Origin: DATCJA01 sp963814955
GTDB lineage: Bacteria > Acidobacteriota > Vicinamibacteria > Vicinamibacterales > UBA2999
Reading direction: 5' to 3'
Length of the DNA stretch: 64,000 nt
Assembly: GCA_963814955.1 (NCBI GenBank)
Contig: CAWFEX010000007.1
Location: 1-64,000, forward strand
The position numbers were made by a program, and so were the translations under genes. How positions within the stretch are numbered: position 1 is the stretch's first letter; each line of letters opens with the position of its first letter. The notes under the pieces were generated by a model that saw only the letters and a program-made list of their open reading frames with translations, made no database searches and was not told the DNA's origin. This document shows positions 37,936 through 47,467 of the stretch, piece by piece.

Positions 37936-40932
37936 ATGATCAAGACGTGGTTCGCGGCGGTTGCGGCCGTGCTGTTGCTCTGCGCTCCGACATTCGCGCA
38001 ACAGACGACAGGGAATATCACCGGTCGGGTCATCGACCAGCAAGAAGCGGCCATGCCCGGCGTGACCGTCACGGCCACGAACCCGGCCACCGGCTTCACT
38101 CGCGTCGAGGTGAGCGACGCGGAGGGCGTGTATCGACTGTCGGCATTGCCGGTCGGCTTCTATGACCTGACTGCCGAACTGCAAGGCTTCACGACGGTTT
38201 TGAGGCAGGCCATCGAGGTCAACGTCGCACGGACCGTCTCGATTGACTTCAATCTGCCGATCGCTCAACTGGCGGAAACGGTCAACGTGACCGCCGCGGC
38301 TCCGCTCGTGAACATCGCCAATGCCTCGGTCGGGCAGGTGGTCGACATCAGGCGCATCGAGAACCTGCCACTGAACGGGCGGCAGTTCGCGAATCTCGCA
38401 GCCACCGTCCCGGGTGTCGGTCTCGGCTTCCATACCGACCCGACCAAGAGCACCCAATATGCGCCGCAGATCAACGGCGGCAACGGGCGCAACGTCAACT
38501 ACACGATCGATGGCGGCGACAACAACGACGATACCGTTGGCGGCCTGCTTCAGCAGTTTCCACTCGAAGCCATCCAGGAATTCAACTTTCAGACGCAGCG
38601 CTTCAAGGCGGAGTACGGGCGAAGCAACGGCGGCGTGATGAACGTCGTCACGAAGAGTGGAACCAACACACTTCAGGCAAGCTTCTTCGAGCTGTTTCGG
38701 GACGCCGCGATGAACGTCCGGACACAGACGGAGAGACGCGCCAATGTGCCCAAGCAGGATTACCGGCGAAACCAGTTCGGCGGCAGCGCTGGAGGGCCGA
38801 TCGCCAGGGATCGCGTCCACTTCTTCTTCGCGCTCGAGCGCACACAGCAGGACACCAAACAAGCGGTGAATACGCGGGGACTGTTCCCGAATCTCGATGG
38901 CATCTACCCGATCGAGTATCGGGAAAACATCGGCATCGCGAAAATGACGGCGGTGGTGAACCCCGCACAATATCTGTCGGTGCGGTACGGCCGCAACACC
39001 AACGGCCAGCCGTACGGCGCCTCGCCCGTCGTGACGCCCGAGACCTGGGGCGACAGCACGAACACGCTGAATTCCATCAACGCGAACTACAACTGGGTAT
39101 TGGCGGGTTCGACGCTCAACGAGTTCATCGTCCAGTTCGCCGACTTCAGCGGCCTGATTGCGGCACGATCGTCAGCACCCAACCTGACCTTTCCCAACGG
39201 CGTGATCACCGGTGCCAACATCAACACGCCGCAATCGGTTGAACAGCAGAAGTACCAGCTGCGTGACGATTTCTCGTGGCACGTGACGGCATTCGGCGGT
39301 CTCGGCCACGACTTCAAGGCGGGCGTCAACTTCATCAACGAGCCGCGCCTCTACACGACGCTCAACACGGCCAAAGACGTGATCATCAACACGATGCTCA
39401 ACAACGATCCCAATGGTCCTGTCAGGACTGTGTCGGTGAGCACTGGCGATGCGTACGCGAATATCCCCAACAAGCAATACGGCGCCTACATCCAGGACGA
39501 CTGGCGCGTGAGCAATCGTCTGACGCTGAACCTCGGTCTGCGCTATGACCTGGTCACGGGCATCGTGTTCGACCAGTCATTGAACCCGAACTTCGTCAAG
39601 ATCCAGGCCGCCTCGCGCGCAGGACTGCTCGAGGGCATTATCGGGCTGGAAAACTTCGGCCTCGATCCGCGGTCCGACCGCAACAACATCCAGCCGCGCG
39701 TGGGCGCCGTCTACGATCTGAGCGGGACCGGTCGTGACGTCATTCGCGCGGGTTGGGGCATCTACACCGATTTCGGCTTCACGAACTCCAACGTGCTGTT
39801 GGCCGCGCAGGACGCCAACGGCAGCAGATTCGGCAACATCTTCAACGTCGAGAACGCGAGCGGCATCCTGAACGCGGACGGCGCCTTCTACCGCGCGGGG
39901 CAGCCGCTCTCGAACATCGCCAGCCAGAATCAGGCGACGGGCGCCAGCCCGGTCCAAGGGCAGTGGGTCGATCCACGCTTGCAGCAGCCGCGCCAACTGC
40001 AGACCAATGTCGGCTGGTCGCACGAGCTGACACCCGACACCGTCATCAGCGTCGATTACGTCAATTCGCTCGGCCGGGACCTCAACGTCCGTCCCATTCT
40101 GAACACGCTCATTCCGGGAACGACCGTGCGCAGGATCTCGGCGCGCCTGCCGTCGCCGCTCAGTCCTAACACCCCCGCCAACCGCCCCGTCTTGAGCCGA
40201 GGGCGAAGTCGGTACGACGCGTTGATCCTGAGCGCGCGTCGCCGGCTCTCGAGGGGGATCGACTATTCGGCCTCGTACACGCTGTCGCGCGGTCTCAGTA
40301 CCATCGGTAATTCGTCCGACGAGCTGAACGTCGCGAATATCGTGGATGCGAACGATCCGTTCGATGCTCCGGTGCAGTTTGGGCCGAATCTCACCACGGA
40401 TGCGCGTCATCGCCTCAGTATGAGCGCGGTGTTCGAGCTTCCGTACGCATTTCGCGTCGCGCCGTTCTTCCTGTACCGATCGTCGCTGCCGTTGTCGCTC
40501 ATCGACGGTCGCGATTTGAACGGTGACGGCATGGTGACGGACCTTCCGCCGACCGCGTACGCCGCGGGCGATTACGATGCCGATACCGGGATTGGAGAAG
40601 TGCGTGAGATCGGACCGTGCCGGACGGTCAACTGCGGCCGCACGTGGCCGCAATCGCAATTGAACCTCCGTGTCTCACGAGTGTTCGGCCTGCCCGGGCG
40701 CGTGAGGGTGGAGGCTATCGCCGAGATCTTCAATGTCTTCAATGCGCTCAATCCCAGTCAGATCACTTCGGCCGGATTGAATGCGGCGAACAACAACCGG
40801 CGCGTGACGATTCCGGCGGGTGCCACTGCGGGGCAACGCGATCCGACTCTGTTACAGCCCGTAGCGTTCTCTGGCGACTTCCAGCGGTCGGAACAACGCT
40901 CCGGCCAGATTGGATTCCGAGTCACCTTCTAA
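37936..40932 (+). CDS. TonB-dependent receptor, Oar-like
   Basis: 998 residues; ATG after AGAGGGA. Signal peptide 1-22 (ending TFAQQ), regulatory domain NITGRVIDQQEAAMPGVTV, plug region with RIENLPLNGRQFANLAATVPG, TIDGGDNNDD and VVTKSGTNTLQASFFELFRD, and a barrel ending QIGFRVTF. It is uninterrupted. Unlike the other two receptors it has no WDGNTLV partner; instead the gene lies between two 93-bp direct repeats 3.3 kb apart. Confidence 0.93.
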   Translation: MIKTWFAAVAAVLLLCAPTFAQQTTGNITGRVIDQQEAAMPGVTVTATNPATGFTRVEVSDAEGVYRLSALPVGFYDLTAELQGFTTVLRQAIEVNVARTVSIDFNLPIAQLAETVNVTAAAPLVNIANASVGQVVDIRRIENLPLNGRQFANLAATVPGVGLGFHTDPTKSTQYAPQINGGNGRNVNYTIDGGDNNDDTVGGLLQQFPLEAIQEFNFQTQRFKAEYGRSNGGVMNVVTKSGTNTLQASFFELFRDAAMNVRTQTERRANVPKQDYRRNQFGGSAGGPIARDRVHFFFALERTQQDTKQAVNTRGLFPNLDGIYPIEYRENIGIAKMTAVVNPAQYLSVRYGRNTNGQPYGASPVVTPETWGDSTNTLNSINANYNWVLAGSTLNEFIVQFADFSGLIAARSSAPNLTFPNGVITGANINTPQSVEQQKYQLRDDFSWHVTAFGGLGHDFKAGVNFINEPRLYTTLNTAKDVIINTMLNNDPNGPVRTVSVSTGDAYANIPNKQYGAYIQDDWRVSNRLTLNLGLRYDLVTGIVFDQSLNPNFVKIQAASRAGLLEGIIGLENFGLDPRSDRNNIQPRVGAVYDLSGTGRDVIRAGWGIYTDFGFTNSNVLLAAQDANGSRFGNIFNVENASGILNADGAFYRAGQPLSNIASQNQATGASPVQGQWVDPRLQQPRQLQTNVGWSHELTPDTVISVDYVNSLGRDLNVRPILNTLIPGTTVRRISARLPSPLSPNTPANRPVLSRGRSRYDALILSARRRLSRGIDYSASYTLSRGLSTIGNSSDELNVANIVDANDPFDAPVQFGPNLTTDARHRLSMSAVFELPYAFRVAPFFLYRSSLPLSLIDGRDLNGDGMVTDLPPTAYAAGDYDADTGIGEVREIGPCRTVNCGRTWPQSQLNLRVSRVFGLPGRVRVEAIAEIFNVFNALNPSQITSAGLNAANNNRRVTIPAGATAGQRDPTLLQPVAFSGDFQRSEQRSGQIGFRVTF

Positions 40933-40946
40933 CGGCGGAGAAGCGA

Positions 40947-41041
40947 GGTCGGGCGGCAACGGCTTCGCCTCGCCAGACCCGAACCTTGAGTGTTCGATCG
41001 GCAGGCCCGGAGCGTTTATCCCTTGGCAGAAGCTGTGAATG
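40947..41041. repeat. 93-bp direct repeat flanking TonB receptor gene (right copy)
   Basis: Begins 15 bp after the receptor stop. It overlaps the 3' part of the small gene fragment read from 41217 on the other strand. Confidence 0.75.
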
Positions 41042-41217
41042 CGGTCGCCCATCACGCGACTACGACGTAGCCCGGTTGTCGAAGTAACAACTTTAGCGCT
41101 GTCACACCTTGCGCACCGTGCACCATGCTGCCCGACGTTGTCCTTCTCGAATTCGTCTTCCGGTGGCATGGTTCGCAGGATCTCTTCAACCTCGGCGAGT
41201 AACTGTTCGTTCGTCAT
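41040..41217 (-). pseudogene. Possible 5' fragment of a small gene cut by the repeat
   Basis: From ATG at 41217 the text MTNEQLLAEVEEILRTMPPE looks like the N-terminus of a short cytosolic protein, but after about 30 residues it becomes Arg/Cys-rich and runs into the repeat at 40947-41041, with an open frame to 40852 inside the receptor gene. The natural 3' end appears to be lost. Confidence 0.35.
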
Positions 41218-41246
41218 CGCAACCTGGCTGTCGTCGTCCCTTCTCG

Positions 41247-41265
41247 TAAGCTAAAGTTAAGCTAA
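41247..41265. promoter_or_regulatory. Direct repeat TAAGCTAA, operator-like
   Basis: Two TAAGCTAA copies 11 bp apart (41247-41254 and 41258-41265), about one helical turn, 30-48 bp upstream of the minus-strand start at 41217. Confidence 0.3.
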
Positions 41266-41326
41266 GGTCGAAGTGCTCAGCACGCTAGTTGATCGATCGA
41301 GATCTGCCGATTTCTTAGGCAAAATT

Positions 41327-41400
<74 letters not shown>

Positions 41401-41550
41401 GTCAGGATGTCTCGCGGGGTTCGCGCGCCCGCGGCGCGGGCACAGAAGGCCGGCTTCGCATGGCCTGCCTCGCCGAAGCTCGCATCAGCGAAACCTTCGC
41501 ATGGCCTGCCAACCGTAACTCACGCAACCGTTGCAGCCGTGAGCGAAGGT

Positions 41551-41625
41551 TGGAGCGGGAAACGGGATTCGAACCCGCGACTTCGACCTTGGCAAGGTCG
41601 CACTCTACCACTGAGTTATTCCCGC
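41551..41625 (-). tRNA. tRNA-Gly (GCC)
   Basis: Minus-strand cloverleaf: acceptor GCGGGAA paired with TTCCCGC, D-arm CTCAGTGGTAGAG, anticodon arm CGACCTTGCCAAGGTCG with anticodon GCC, T-arm CGGGTTCGAATCCCG, encoded CCA. It lies 150 bp upstream of tRNA-Cys on the same strand; the spacer has two copies of CTTCGCATGGCCTGCC. Confidence 0.96.
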
Positions 41626-41868
41626 TCGCGACGAACGTTGATCATACCGTAGGGGATCGGCACCGGCAAGGTTGCCGCGGGGACTGAAGGCCCCGGCCTA
41701 TGTACTGTCTCCATTAAAAGCCCGCGGCGGCGGGTGTCTCGCGAAGCGAAACGGTCTCGGTCGCCAGAGAACCCACGTTTCGACGAACCAACCACGATAC
41801 GCCTCTGGGCGGGCGTGCCGAGCCGGTGAGCGGAGCCGAGATGCCCGACGACGCGGACGTCGATATCA

Positions 41869-41892
41869 GTCCGGCTAAAGCCGGACACTACG
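41869..41892 (-). repeat. REP hairpin with GTAG box
   Basis: GTCCGGCTAAAGCCGGAC followed by ACTACG; read on the minus strand this is GTAG then the stem, the layout of REP elements handled by REP-associated transposases. Confidence 0.75.
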
Positions 41893-41918
41893 TCTACGTC
41901 GCGTACAGGTCTGTGGGG

Positions 41919-41944
41919 GTCCGGCTAAAGCCGGACACTACGTA
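41919..41944 (-). repeat. REP hairpin with GTAG box
   Basis: Second GTCCGGCTAAAGCCGGAC with ACTACGTA tail, same orientation, 50 bp after the first. Confidence 0.75.
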
Positions 41945-41962
41945 CGGAATGACGCACGGACA

Positions 41963-42964
41963 TCACGGGCGGATGTCGCGCAATACCTGGGCCGCTTCCT
42001 CCGGCGACGTCGGGTTCAGGTAGAACCCGGTGGCCCATTCGAACCCGGCAATCTTCGTCAGCTTCGGAATGATCTCCACGTGCCAGTGGTAATACTCCCC
42101 TGCCGGCTCCACCACCGGCGCGCTGTGAATCAGCAGGTTGTACGGCGGAAACAGCAGCGCCTTGTTCATCCGCCGGAGAATGTCGCCAAGCATGCGCGCC
42201 AGCGACGCATACTCGTGGCGCGGCGCATCCTCGAAGAGCGCCTGATGCCGCTTCGGGAGTATCCACGTCTCGAACGGAAATCGCGGCGCGTATGGGGCCA
42301 CGGCCACCACATCCGCGTTCTCCGCAATCAGACGCCGGCCCTCAGTCTCCTCCTGCCGCAGAATGTCGCAGAAGACGCAGCGCTCCTTCGTCTGGTAATG
42401 CAGCCGCGACCCGTCCACCTCGTCGCGCACCTCGCGCGGCACAATCGGAAGGGCGATGAGCTGGGTGTGCGAATGATCGAGCGACGCCCCGGCGGCGGCT
42501 CCGTGGTTCTTGAAAATGATCATGTAGCGAAAGCGCCGATCGCGCTTCAGATCCTGCACGCGCTCGCGGCAGGCCCACAGCACCTGCTCGACGGCGCGCT
42601 CGTCCATCGACGCCAGCGTGTCCTCATGCCGCGGCGACTCGATGACCACTTCGTGCGCGCCGATGCCGTTCATCTTGTCGAACAGCCCTTCGCCTCGCCG
42701 ATCGAGCGCACCCTCGACGCGGAGCACCGGAAACTGATTCGGGACGACGCGCAGACTCCATCCCGACGTGTTCGGCCCGCTGCCGTTGCGGCCGTACACC
42801 AGCAGCTCCTTCGGCGTCATCTCCTCGTGCCCTTCGCAGAATGGACACGAACCGTCGGGGGCAATGTGAACTGATTCGAGCCGGAAGTCGGTGGGGCGCT
42901 TGCTCCGCTCGGTCGAGATGATCACCCAGCGGCCGGTAACGGGATCTTTACGCAGTTCAGACAT
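41963..42964 (-). CDS. galT: Galactose-1-phosphate uridylyltransferase
   Basis: 333 residues. GalT transfers UMP between UDP-glucose and galactose-1-phosphate in the Leloir pathway. Start LRKDPVTGRWVIISTERSKRP; zinc pairs CPFC and CVFC; catalytic HSHTQ (nucleophilic His in the HxHxQ motif) near 163; C-terminal YHWHVEIIPKL. The sequence is the short, non-E. coli GalT type (DUF4931-related). No galE or galK is nearby. A REP pair lies just upstream. Confidence 0.93.
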   Translation of the reverse strand: MSELRKDPVTGRWVIISTERSKRPTDFRLESVHIAPDGSCPFCEGHEEMTPKELLVYGRNGSGPNTSGWSLRVVPNQFPVLRVEGALDRRGEGLFDKMNGIGAHEVVIESPRHEDTLASMDERAVEQVLWACRERVQDLKRDRRFRYMIIFKNHGAAAGASLDHSHTQLIALPIVPREVRDEVDGSRLHYQTKERCVFCDILRQEETEGRRLIAENADVVAVAPYAPRFPFETWILPKRHQALFEDAPRHEYASLARMLGDILRRMNKALLFPPYNLLIHSAPVVEPAGEYYHWHVEIIPKLTKIAGFEWATGFYLNPTSPEEAAQVLRDIRP

Positions 42965-42981
42965 ATCAGCAGCAATTCACC

Positions 42982-43007
42982 GGCGGGCCGTAAAGGCCCG
43001 CCCTACG
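42982..43007 (-). repeat. REP hairpin, GGCGGGCC subfamily
   Basis: GGCGGGCC/GGCCCGCC stem with GTAAA-type loop and CTACG tail (GTAG on the minus strand). Confidence 0.65.
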
Positions 43008-43016
43008 ACGGACGCA

Positions 43017-43043
43017 GGCGGGCCATGAAGGTCCGCCATACGA
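43017..43043 (-). repeat. REP hairpin, GGCGGGCC subfamily, degenerate
   Basis: GGCGGGCCATGAAGGTCCGCC with CATACG tail (GTAT instead of GTAG), adjacent to the previous copy in the same orientation. Confidence 0.55.
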
Positions 43044-43107
43044 ATGCGACACGCCAAATCGTCCCCGTCTCTCGGGGTCTCCGTGGCCCGTAGACGCGCG
43101 AGCGCCA

Positions 43108-43491
43108 TCAGGCGGTAAACGCGTCGGTATATACCTCGATGCGCGGGGAGTCGCCCTGAAAGTCTATCGCGACCACGTCGAATCGGCACGGCGCCTCCAG
43201 CAGGCCCTGGCGCGCCAGGTAGTCGCTCGCCATACGCACAATCCGGCGCTGCTTCCACGACGTGACCGCAGCACCCGCACCGCCAAAGCCGTCATGCCGC
43301 CTGGCCTTCACCTCGACGAACACGATCATCGCCTTGTGGCGGGCGATGACGTCGATTTCGCCGAAGCGAGTACGGTGCCGGCGGGCAAGAATGACGTACC
43401 CCAGCCGGCACAGTTCGTCGCAGGCAAGGTCTTCGCCCAGTTTCCCGAGCGCCTGACGGGCATCCTCTGACATGCCGGTCAGCCGAGGCAT
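43108..43491 (-). CDS. yraN: YraN family protein (UPF0102)
   Basis: 127 residues from ATG at 43491; ATG at 43473 is also possible. Family core LGKLGEDLACDELCRLGYVILARRHRTRFGEIDVIA and IVFVEVKARR, a PD-(D/E)xK-like nuclease site (E in GEID, EVK). Role uncertain; often beside RNase HII or DNA-processing genes, here between galT and a repeat zone. Confidence 0.9.
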   Translation of the reverse strand: MPRLTGMSEDARQALGKLGEDLACDELCRLGYVILARRHRTRFGEIDVIARHKAMIVFVEVKARRHDGFGGAGAAVTSWKQRRIVRMASDYLARQGLLEAPCRFDVVAIDFQGDSPRIEVYTDAFTA

Positions 43492-43499
43492 GTCCGGGG

Positions 43500-43560
43500 C
43501 CAGAACCACGGAACCACGGAACCACGAAGATCACGAAGATCGCGAAGACACGAAGGTTAG
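43500..43560. repeat. ACCACGAAG-type array
   Basis: Imperfect 7-9 bp iterations of ACCACG(G)AA and CGAAGATCA just upstream of yraN, followed by two copies of GAAGGTTAGAAAGACC. Confidence 0.6.
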
Positions 43561-43586
43561 AAAGACCGAAGGTTAGAAAGACCTGG

Positions 43587-43636
43587 GTCCGGCTGCCTTC
43601 GACGGGGCTCAGGCCAAGGAAGCCGGACACTACGTA
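43587..43636 (-). repeat. REP hairpin split in its loop by a 24-bp element
   Basis: Left half GTCCGGCTG (43587-43595), then a 24-bp insert CCTTCGACGGGGCTCAGG plus CCAAGG (43596-43619), then right half AAGCCGGACACTACGTA. Removing the insert restores the exact REP sequence found at 50687. The insert belongs to the family that occurs inside the kinase genes. Confidence 0.75.
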
Positions 43637-43654
43637 TGCCCACGACGACTAGTG

Positions 43655-43683
43655 TCGCGCAGGCTGAAGCCTGCGCTCTACGT
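43655..43683 (-). repeat. REP hairpin, GCGCAGGC subfamily
   Basis: Stem GCGCAGGCT/AGCCTGCGC with GA loop and CTACG tail. Confidence 0.65.
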
Positions 43684-43729
43684 ATATCCTTCTTCGTTCC
43701 CTTCGTGCCCTTCGTGCCCTTCGTGGTTC
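43684..43729. repeat. ACCACGAAG-type array abutting a stop codon
   Basis: On the minus strand TGA of the aminotransferase is followed at once by ACCACGAAGGGCACGAAGG repeats; the TGA is part of the repeat border TGAACCACGAAG. Confidence 0.6.
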
Positions 43730-45069
43730 AGATCGCCGACAGCGCCTGATCGAGGATCTCGACGGCCGTGTCGGCCTGCTGCTTTGTAAGCACCAGCGGA
43801 GGGGACAAGCGAATCGCGTTGCGGCCGGCGCCGAGTACGAGCAGGCCCCGCTTGAAGCATTCATGCACGAGTGCGTTGCGCTCGGTGGTGGCGCGCTCCT
43901 TCGTTTGCCGATCGCGCACGAATTCGACACCGATCATGAGGCCGCGACCGCGGACGTCCCCGATGATCGGATGCTTGTCCATGAGCGCCTTCAGCCCGTT
44001 CATCATGTGCGCGCCGACAGTTTCCGCGTTCCGCATCAGGGTTTCGCGAAGCAGCCGGATGGTCACGAGCGCCGCCGCGCACGATACGGGATTGCCGCCA
44101 AACGTGCTGGCGTGCGACCCCGGGGGCCACGACATGATGTCGCCCGGCGCCGTCACCACGCCGAGCGGCAGCCCCGACGCAATCCCCTTTCCGATGCTGA
44201 CGATGTCGGGCTCGACCCCGGCATGCTCGATGGCGAACATCCGACCCGTGCGCCCCATGCCCGACTGCACCTCGTCGACGATGAGCAGAATTCCGTGATG
44301 TTTCGTGAGCTCGCGCAGCCGCTGCAGAAACACGTTCGGGGGAACGATGTAGCCGCCCTCACCCTGAATCGGCTCGACGATCACCGCGGCCACCTCGTCC
44401 GGCGACACGAGATGGACGAACAATTGCTGCTCGATGAAGTTGAGACATTCGGCCGCGCACGTATCCGGCGTCGCGTTGACCGGGCAGCGGTAACAGTCCG
44501 GGTATGGCGCATGGTAGGTGCCCGGCACCATCGGCGAGAACCCCTTGCGCTGGATCACCTTGCTGGCTGTCGCGGCGAGCGAGCCCATCGACCGGCCGTG
44601 GAAGGCGCCGAGAAACGCGATGACGTTCTGACGCCTGGTGTAGTACCTGGCCAGCTTGAGCGCCGCCTCGTTCGCTTCGGTGCCCGAATTCCCGAAAAAC
44701 GATCGCGGCGCGCCCGCGCATAGGCGCAATCGCAGACAGTTCCTCCGCCAGCCGTACCTGCGGCTCGTAGTAAAAATCGGTGCCCGACATGTGAAGGAAC
44801 TTCTGCGCCTGGTCGACGATGGCTTGTACGACTTCGGGGTGCGAATGCCCCGTCGACGTGACGGCGATGCCCGCGGTGCAATCGAGAAACACGTTGCCGT
44901 CGACATCCTCCACGACCGCGCCGGCGCCTCTCGCAATCACGAGCGGGTAGTCGCGCGTATACGACGGCGACACCACCTTGCCATCGCGGTCGATGATCGC
45001 CTTCGCGTTCGGGCCCGGCAGGCTCGTCTTCACATGTGGAACGACCGTCGGCCTCGTCGTCGTGCTCAT
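43728..45069 (-). CDS. Class III (acetylornithine/GABA-type) aminotransferase (one frame break)
   Basis: About 446 residues; PLP-dependent transamination of an omega-amino group. N-terminal GNVFLDCTAGIAVTSTGHSHPEV; after a frame change near 44718 the rest follows: SFFGNSGTEANEAALKLARYYT, GAFHGRS, VEPIQGEGGY, LLIVDEVQSGMGRTG and the Schiff-base Lys in DIVSIGKGIASGLPLG. Its ATG overlaps the cysS stop (ATGA), so it is the last gene of the DUF1844-cysS run. Substrate (4-aminobutyrate, lysine or ornithine derivative) cannot be fixed. Confidence 0.88.
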
Positions 45070-46485
45070 TTCTTTTTCCAGCGCGTGCCGCCCGCATTGT
45101 CCTCGAGCAGCACGCCCCGATCCGCGAGCTGCTGCCTGATACTATCGGCCGCCGCGAAGTTGCGCTGCCGGCGCGCCGCCTGGCGCTCCTCGATCAGCCG
45201 CTCGATTTCCTCCACCGGAAGCGGCGGCTGTGCATCTTCGGCCTGACGGAGACTGACGACGCCCAGCACCCGGTCGAATTCCTCGACGGCCTGCCGCACC
45301 GCAGCCGCATCCGCGGTGGAGATCTCGCGCGCGTCTATCGCTGCATTCACATCCCGGACCAGGTCGAAGACAGCCGCCAGCGCGGCCGCAGTGTTCAGAT
45401 CGTTCTCGAGAGCCGACGTGAACGCCTGACGCGCGGTTTCCACAGCCTCCCGCGCGTGCGACGACTGCGTGTCAGCGGCAGTGACCGCGTCGAGACGTGC
45501 CAGAAAATCGACAATCCGGCGAATCGCTTCCTCCGCCTGATCCATCCCCGTCCAGGTGAAGTTCAGCTGCTTCCGGTAGTGCGACGACAGGAGCAGGTAG
45601 CGAAGCGCGGACGGTCGATGCCCGCGCGCGGCAATCTCGTCCAGCGTGTAGGTGTTGCCGAGCGATTTCGACATCTTCTCGCCTTCCACGAAAAGATGCT
45701 CGACGTGCACCCAGAAGCGCGCGAACGGGTGGCTCCCGGCGCCTTCGCTCTGGGCAATCTCGTTCTCGTGATGTGGAAATATCAGATCGATGCCGCCGGC
45801 ATGAATGTCGATCGGCGGTTCGCCGAGAAGCCGCAGCGCCATGGCCGAGCATTCGATGTGCCATCCCGGACGGCCGGCGCCGGTCCCGTAATCCCATGAC
45901 GGCTCGCCTGGACGAGTTCCTTTCCAGAGCACGAAGTCGCGCGGGTCGTCTTTGGAGTATTCGTCGACATCCACGCTCGCTCCATCCTGCATTCCCTCGC
46001 GATCGAGCCTCGCCAGACGGCCGTACTGCGGAAAGCTCGCAATCCGGAAGTAGATCGAGCCGTCGCGCCGATACGTGTGGCCGTTGCGTTCGAGCGCTGA
46101 GAATCATGTCGCTCATGGCGCGCAGGTTCGCCTCATCGGTGGCGCGAGGTGTCTCTTCGGGCGGCTCAATCCCCAGCTGCGACACGTCTTCACGGAATGC
46201 GCGAATCCACGGCTCCGTGTACTCGCGAAGCGGCACGCCTGCCTCTTGCGCGCCGGCGATGGTCTTGTCGTCGACGTCTGTGTAGTTGACCGCCTGATGC
46301 ACATCGTGCCCCGCCACGTACTTGAGCGTCCGCCTCAATACGTCGAGGCAGACGAACGTCCGGAAATTCCCGATGTGCGCGCGTGCGTAAACGGTGGGGC
46401 CGCACGCATACAGACGCACGACGTTGTCCCGGGCGGGCGCAAACGACTCTTCCTGGCGAGTCAGCGTGTTGTACAGATGAAGCAT
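45066..46485 (-). CDS. cysS: Cysteinyl-tRNA synthetase (one frame break)
   Basis: About 473 residues. The class I signatures ARAHIGNFRTF (HIGH-type) and EKMSKSLGN (KMSKS) are present, with the zinc site residues in RLYACGPTVY and GWHIECSAM, and HAGGIDLIFPHHENEIAQSEG. The frame changes near 46095 (DMIL, then ALERNGHTYRRDGSIYF). An essential gene, so the break is best read as an assembly indel. The start has an AT-rich spacer to ribF with TATAAAGATATG. Confidence 0.92.
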
Positions 46486-46522
46486 ATGGATCGGAGTCGT
46501 TCACAGCGCGAACGACATATCT

Positions 46523-47462
46523 TTATACAGATAATCTCGTAAACAATCGCTCCGCCCTCCGGCAATCCGCATCAATCTGCGCGCGAAGCGCATCGACGTC
46601 GTCGAAGCGGCGCTCATCGCGGATGCGCTGCACGAACCCAAGCTGCACGCGCTGGCCGTAGAGCTGGCCGTCGTACCGCAGGACGTGCGTTTCAATGGAC
46701 GTCGCGTTGCCGTCGCCGAAGGTGGGATTCACACCGACATTCGTGACCGCGGCCCGCACGATTCCGTCGATCGTCAGTGTGGTCGCGTAGACGCCGTGCG
46801 GAGGAATCAGTTCGTTCTCGGTGCGCAGGTTCGCGGTGGGAAAACCAAGCTCCCGGCCCCGGCGCTTCCCTTCGACGATGGTGCCTACCAGGGCGTAAGC
46901 ATGTCCGAGCAGCGCACCCGCCTCGTCCACGCGTCCTTCAGCAACCAGCCGGCGAATGCGAGTACCTGCTGACGACGAACTCCTTGTAGCGAACGGGATC
47001 GATCTTTTCGGCCCGGAAGCCGTAGCGCTGGCCGAGCGTGCGCAGCAGCGAAAAGTTGCCGCTCCGATCGTGCCCGAACAGGAAATTCGCTCCCACCCAC
47101 ACTTCGGATACATGCAGCCAGTCCACGAGGACGGCGCGCACGAACGTCTCGGGCTCCCACTGCGACAGCTCCCGCGTGAAGGGCACGACGGCAATGGCGT
47201 GGATGCCCGCGTGGTCGAGCGCTTCGAGGCGCTGCGGGAGCGTCATCAGCAGAGGGGGAGCTTTGTCCGGGCGAACCACCCGCGGCGGATGCGGGTCGAA
47301 CGTCATGGCCATCGCGGTGCCGCCGTGCTCCACCGCACCGCGCTTCACGCGCTCGATGATCTTGAGATGTCCGCGATGCAGGCCGTCGAAGTTGCCGAGA
47401 GCAAGCACCGGATGCACGAGCCAGGGCGGCCGCGCATCATCGGGAAAGTGCAGGACCTCCAT
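46523..47462 (-). CDS. ribF: Bifunctional riboflavin kinase/FAD synthetase (one frame break)
   Basis: About 312 residues. FAD synthetase half: VLALGNFDGLHRGHL with the nucleotidyltransferase HxGH-like motif, TFDPHPPRVV, GANFLFGHDRSGNF. After a frame change near 46965 (EFVVS, then SGTRIRRLVAEGRV) the flavokinase half GRELGFPTANL and PPHGVYATTLTI follows. Makes FMN and FAD. Upstream neighbour 47468 ends 6 bp before; cysS follows. Confidence 0.93.
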
Positions 47463-47467
47463 GCGGG

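Larger units (their letters stand above)
41626..41962. other. Intergenic region with two REP hairpins
   Basis: 337 bp between tRNA-Gly and the end of galT. Besides the two REP copies (41869, 41919) there is a weaker hairpin around 41682-41705 (GGGGACTGAAGGCCCC). No gene is supported. Confidence 0.5.

Noticed and set aside
37648..41041. Integron attC site at the TonB-flanking repeats
   Set aside because: There is a GGCTTCGCCTCGCC hairpin-like part, but no RYYYAAC/GTTRRRY pair and no integrase; cassette size of 3.3 kb with one receptor is atypical.
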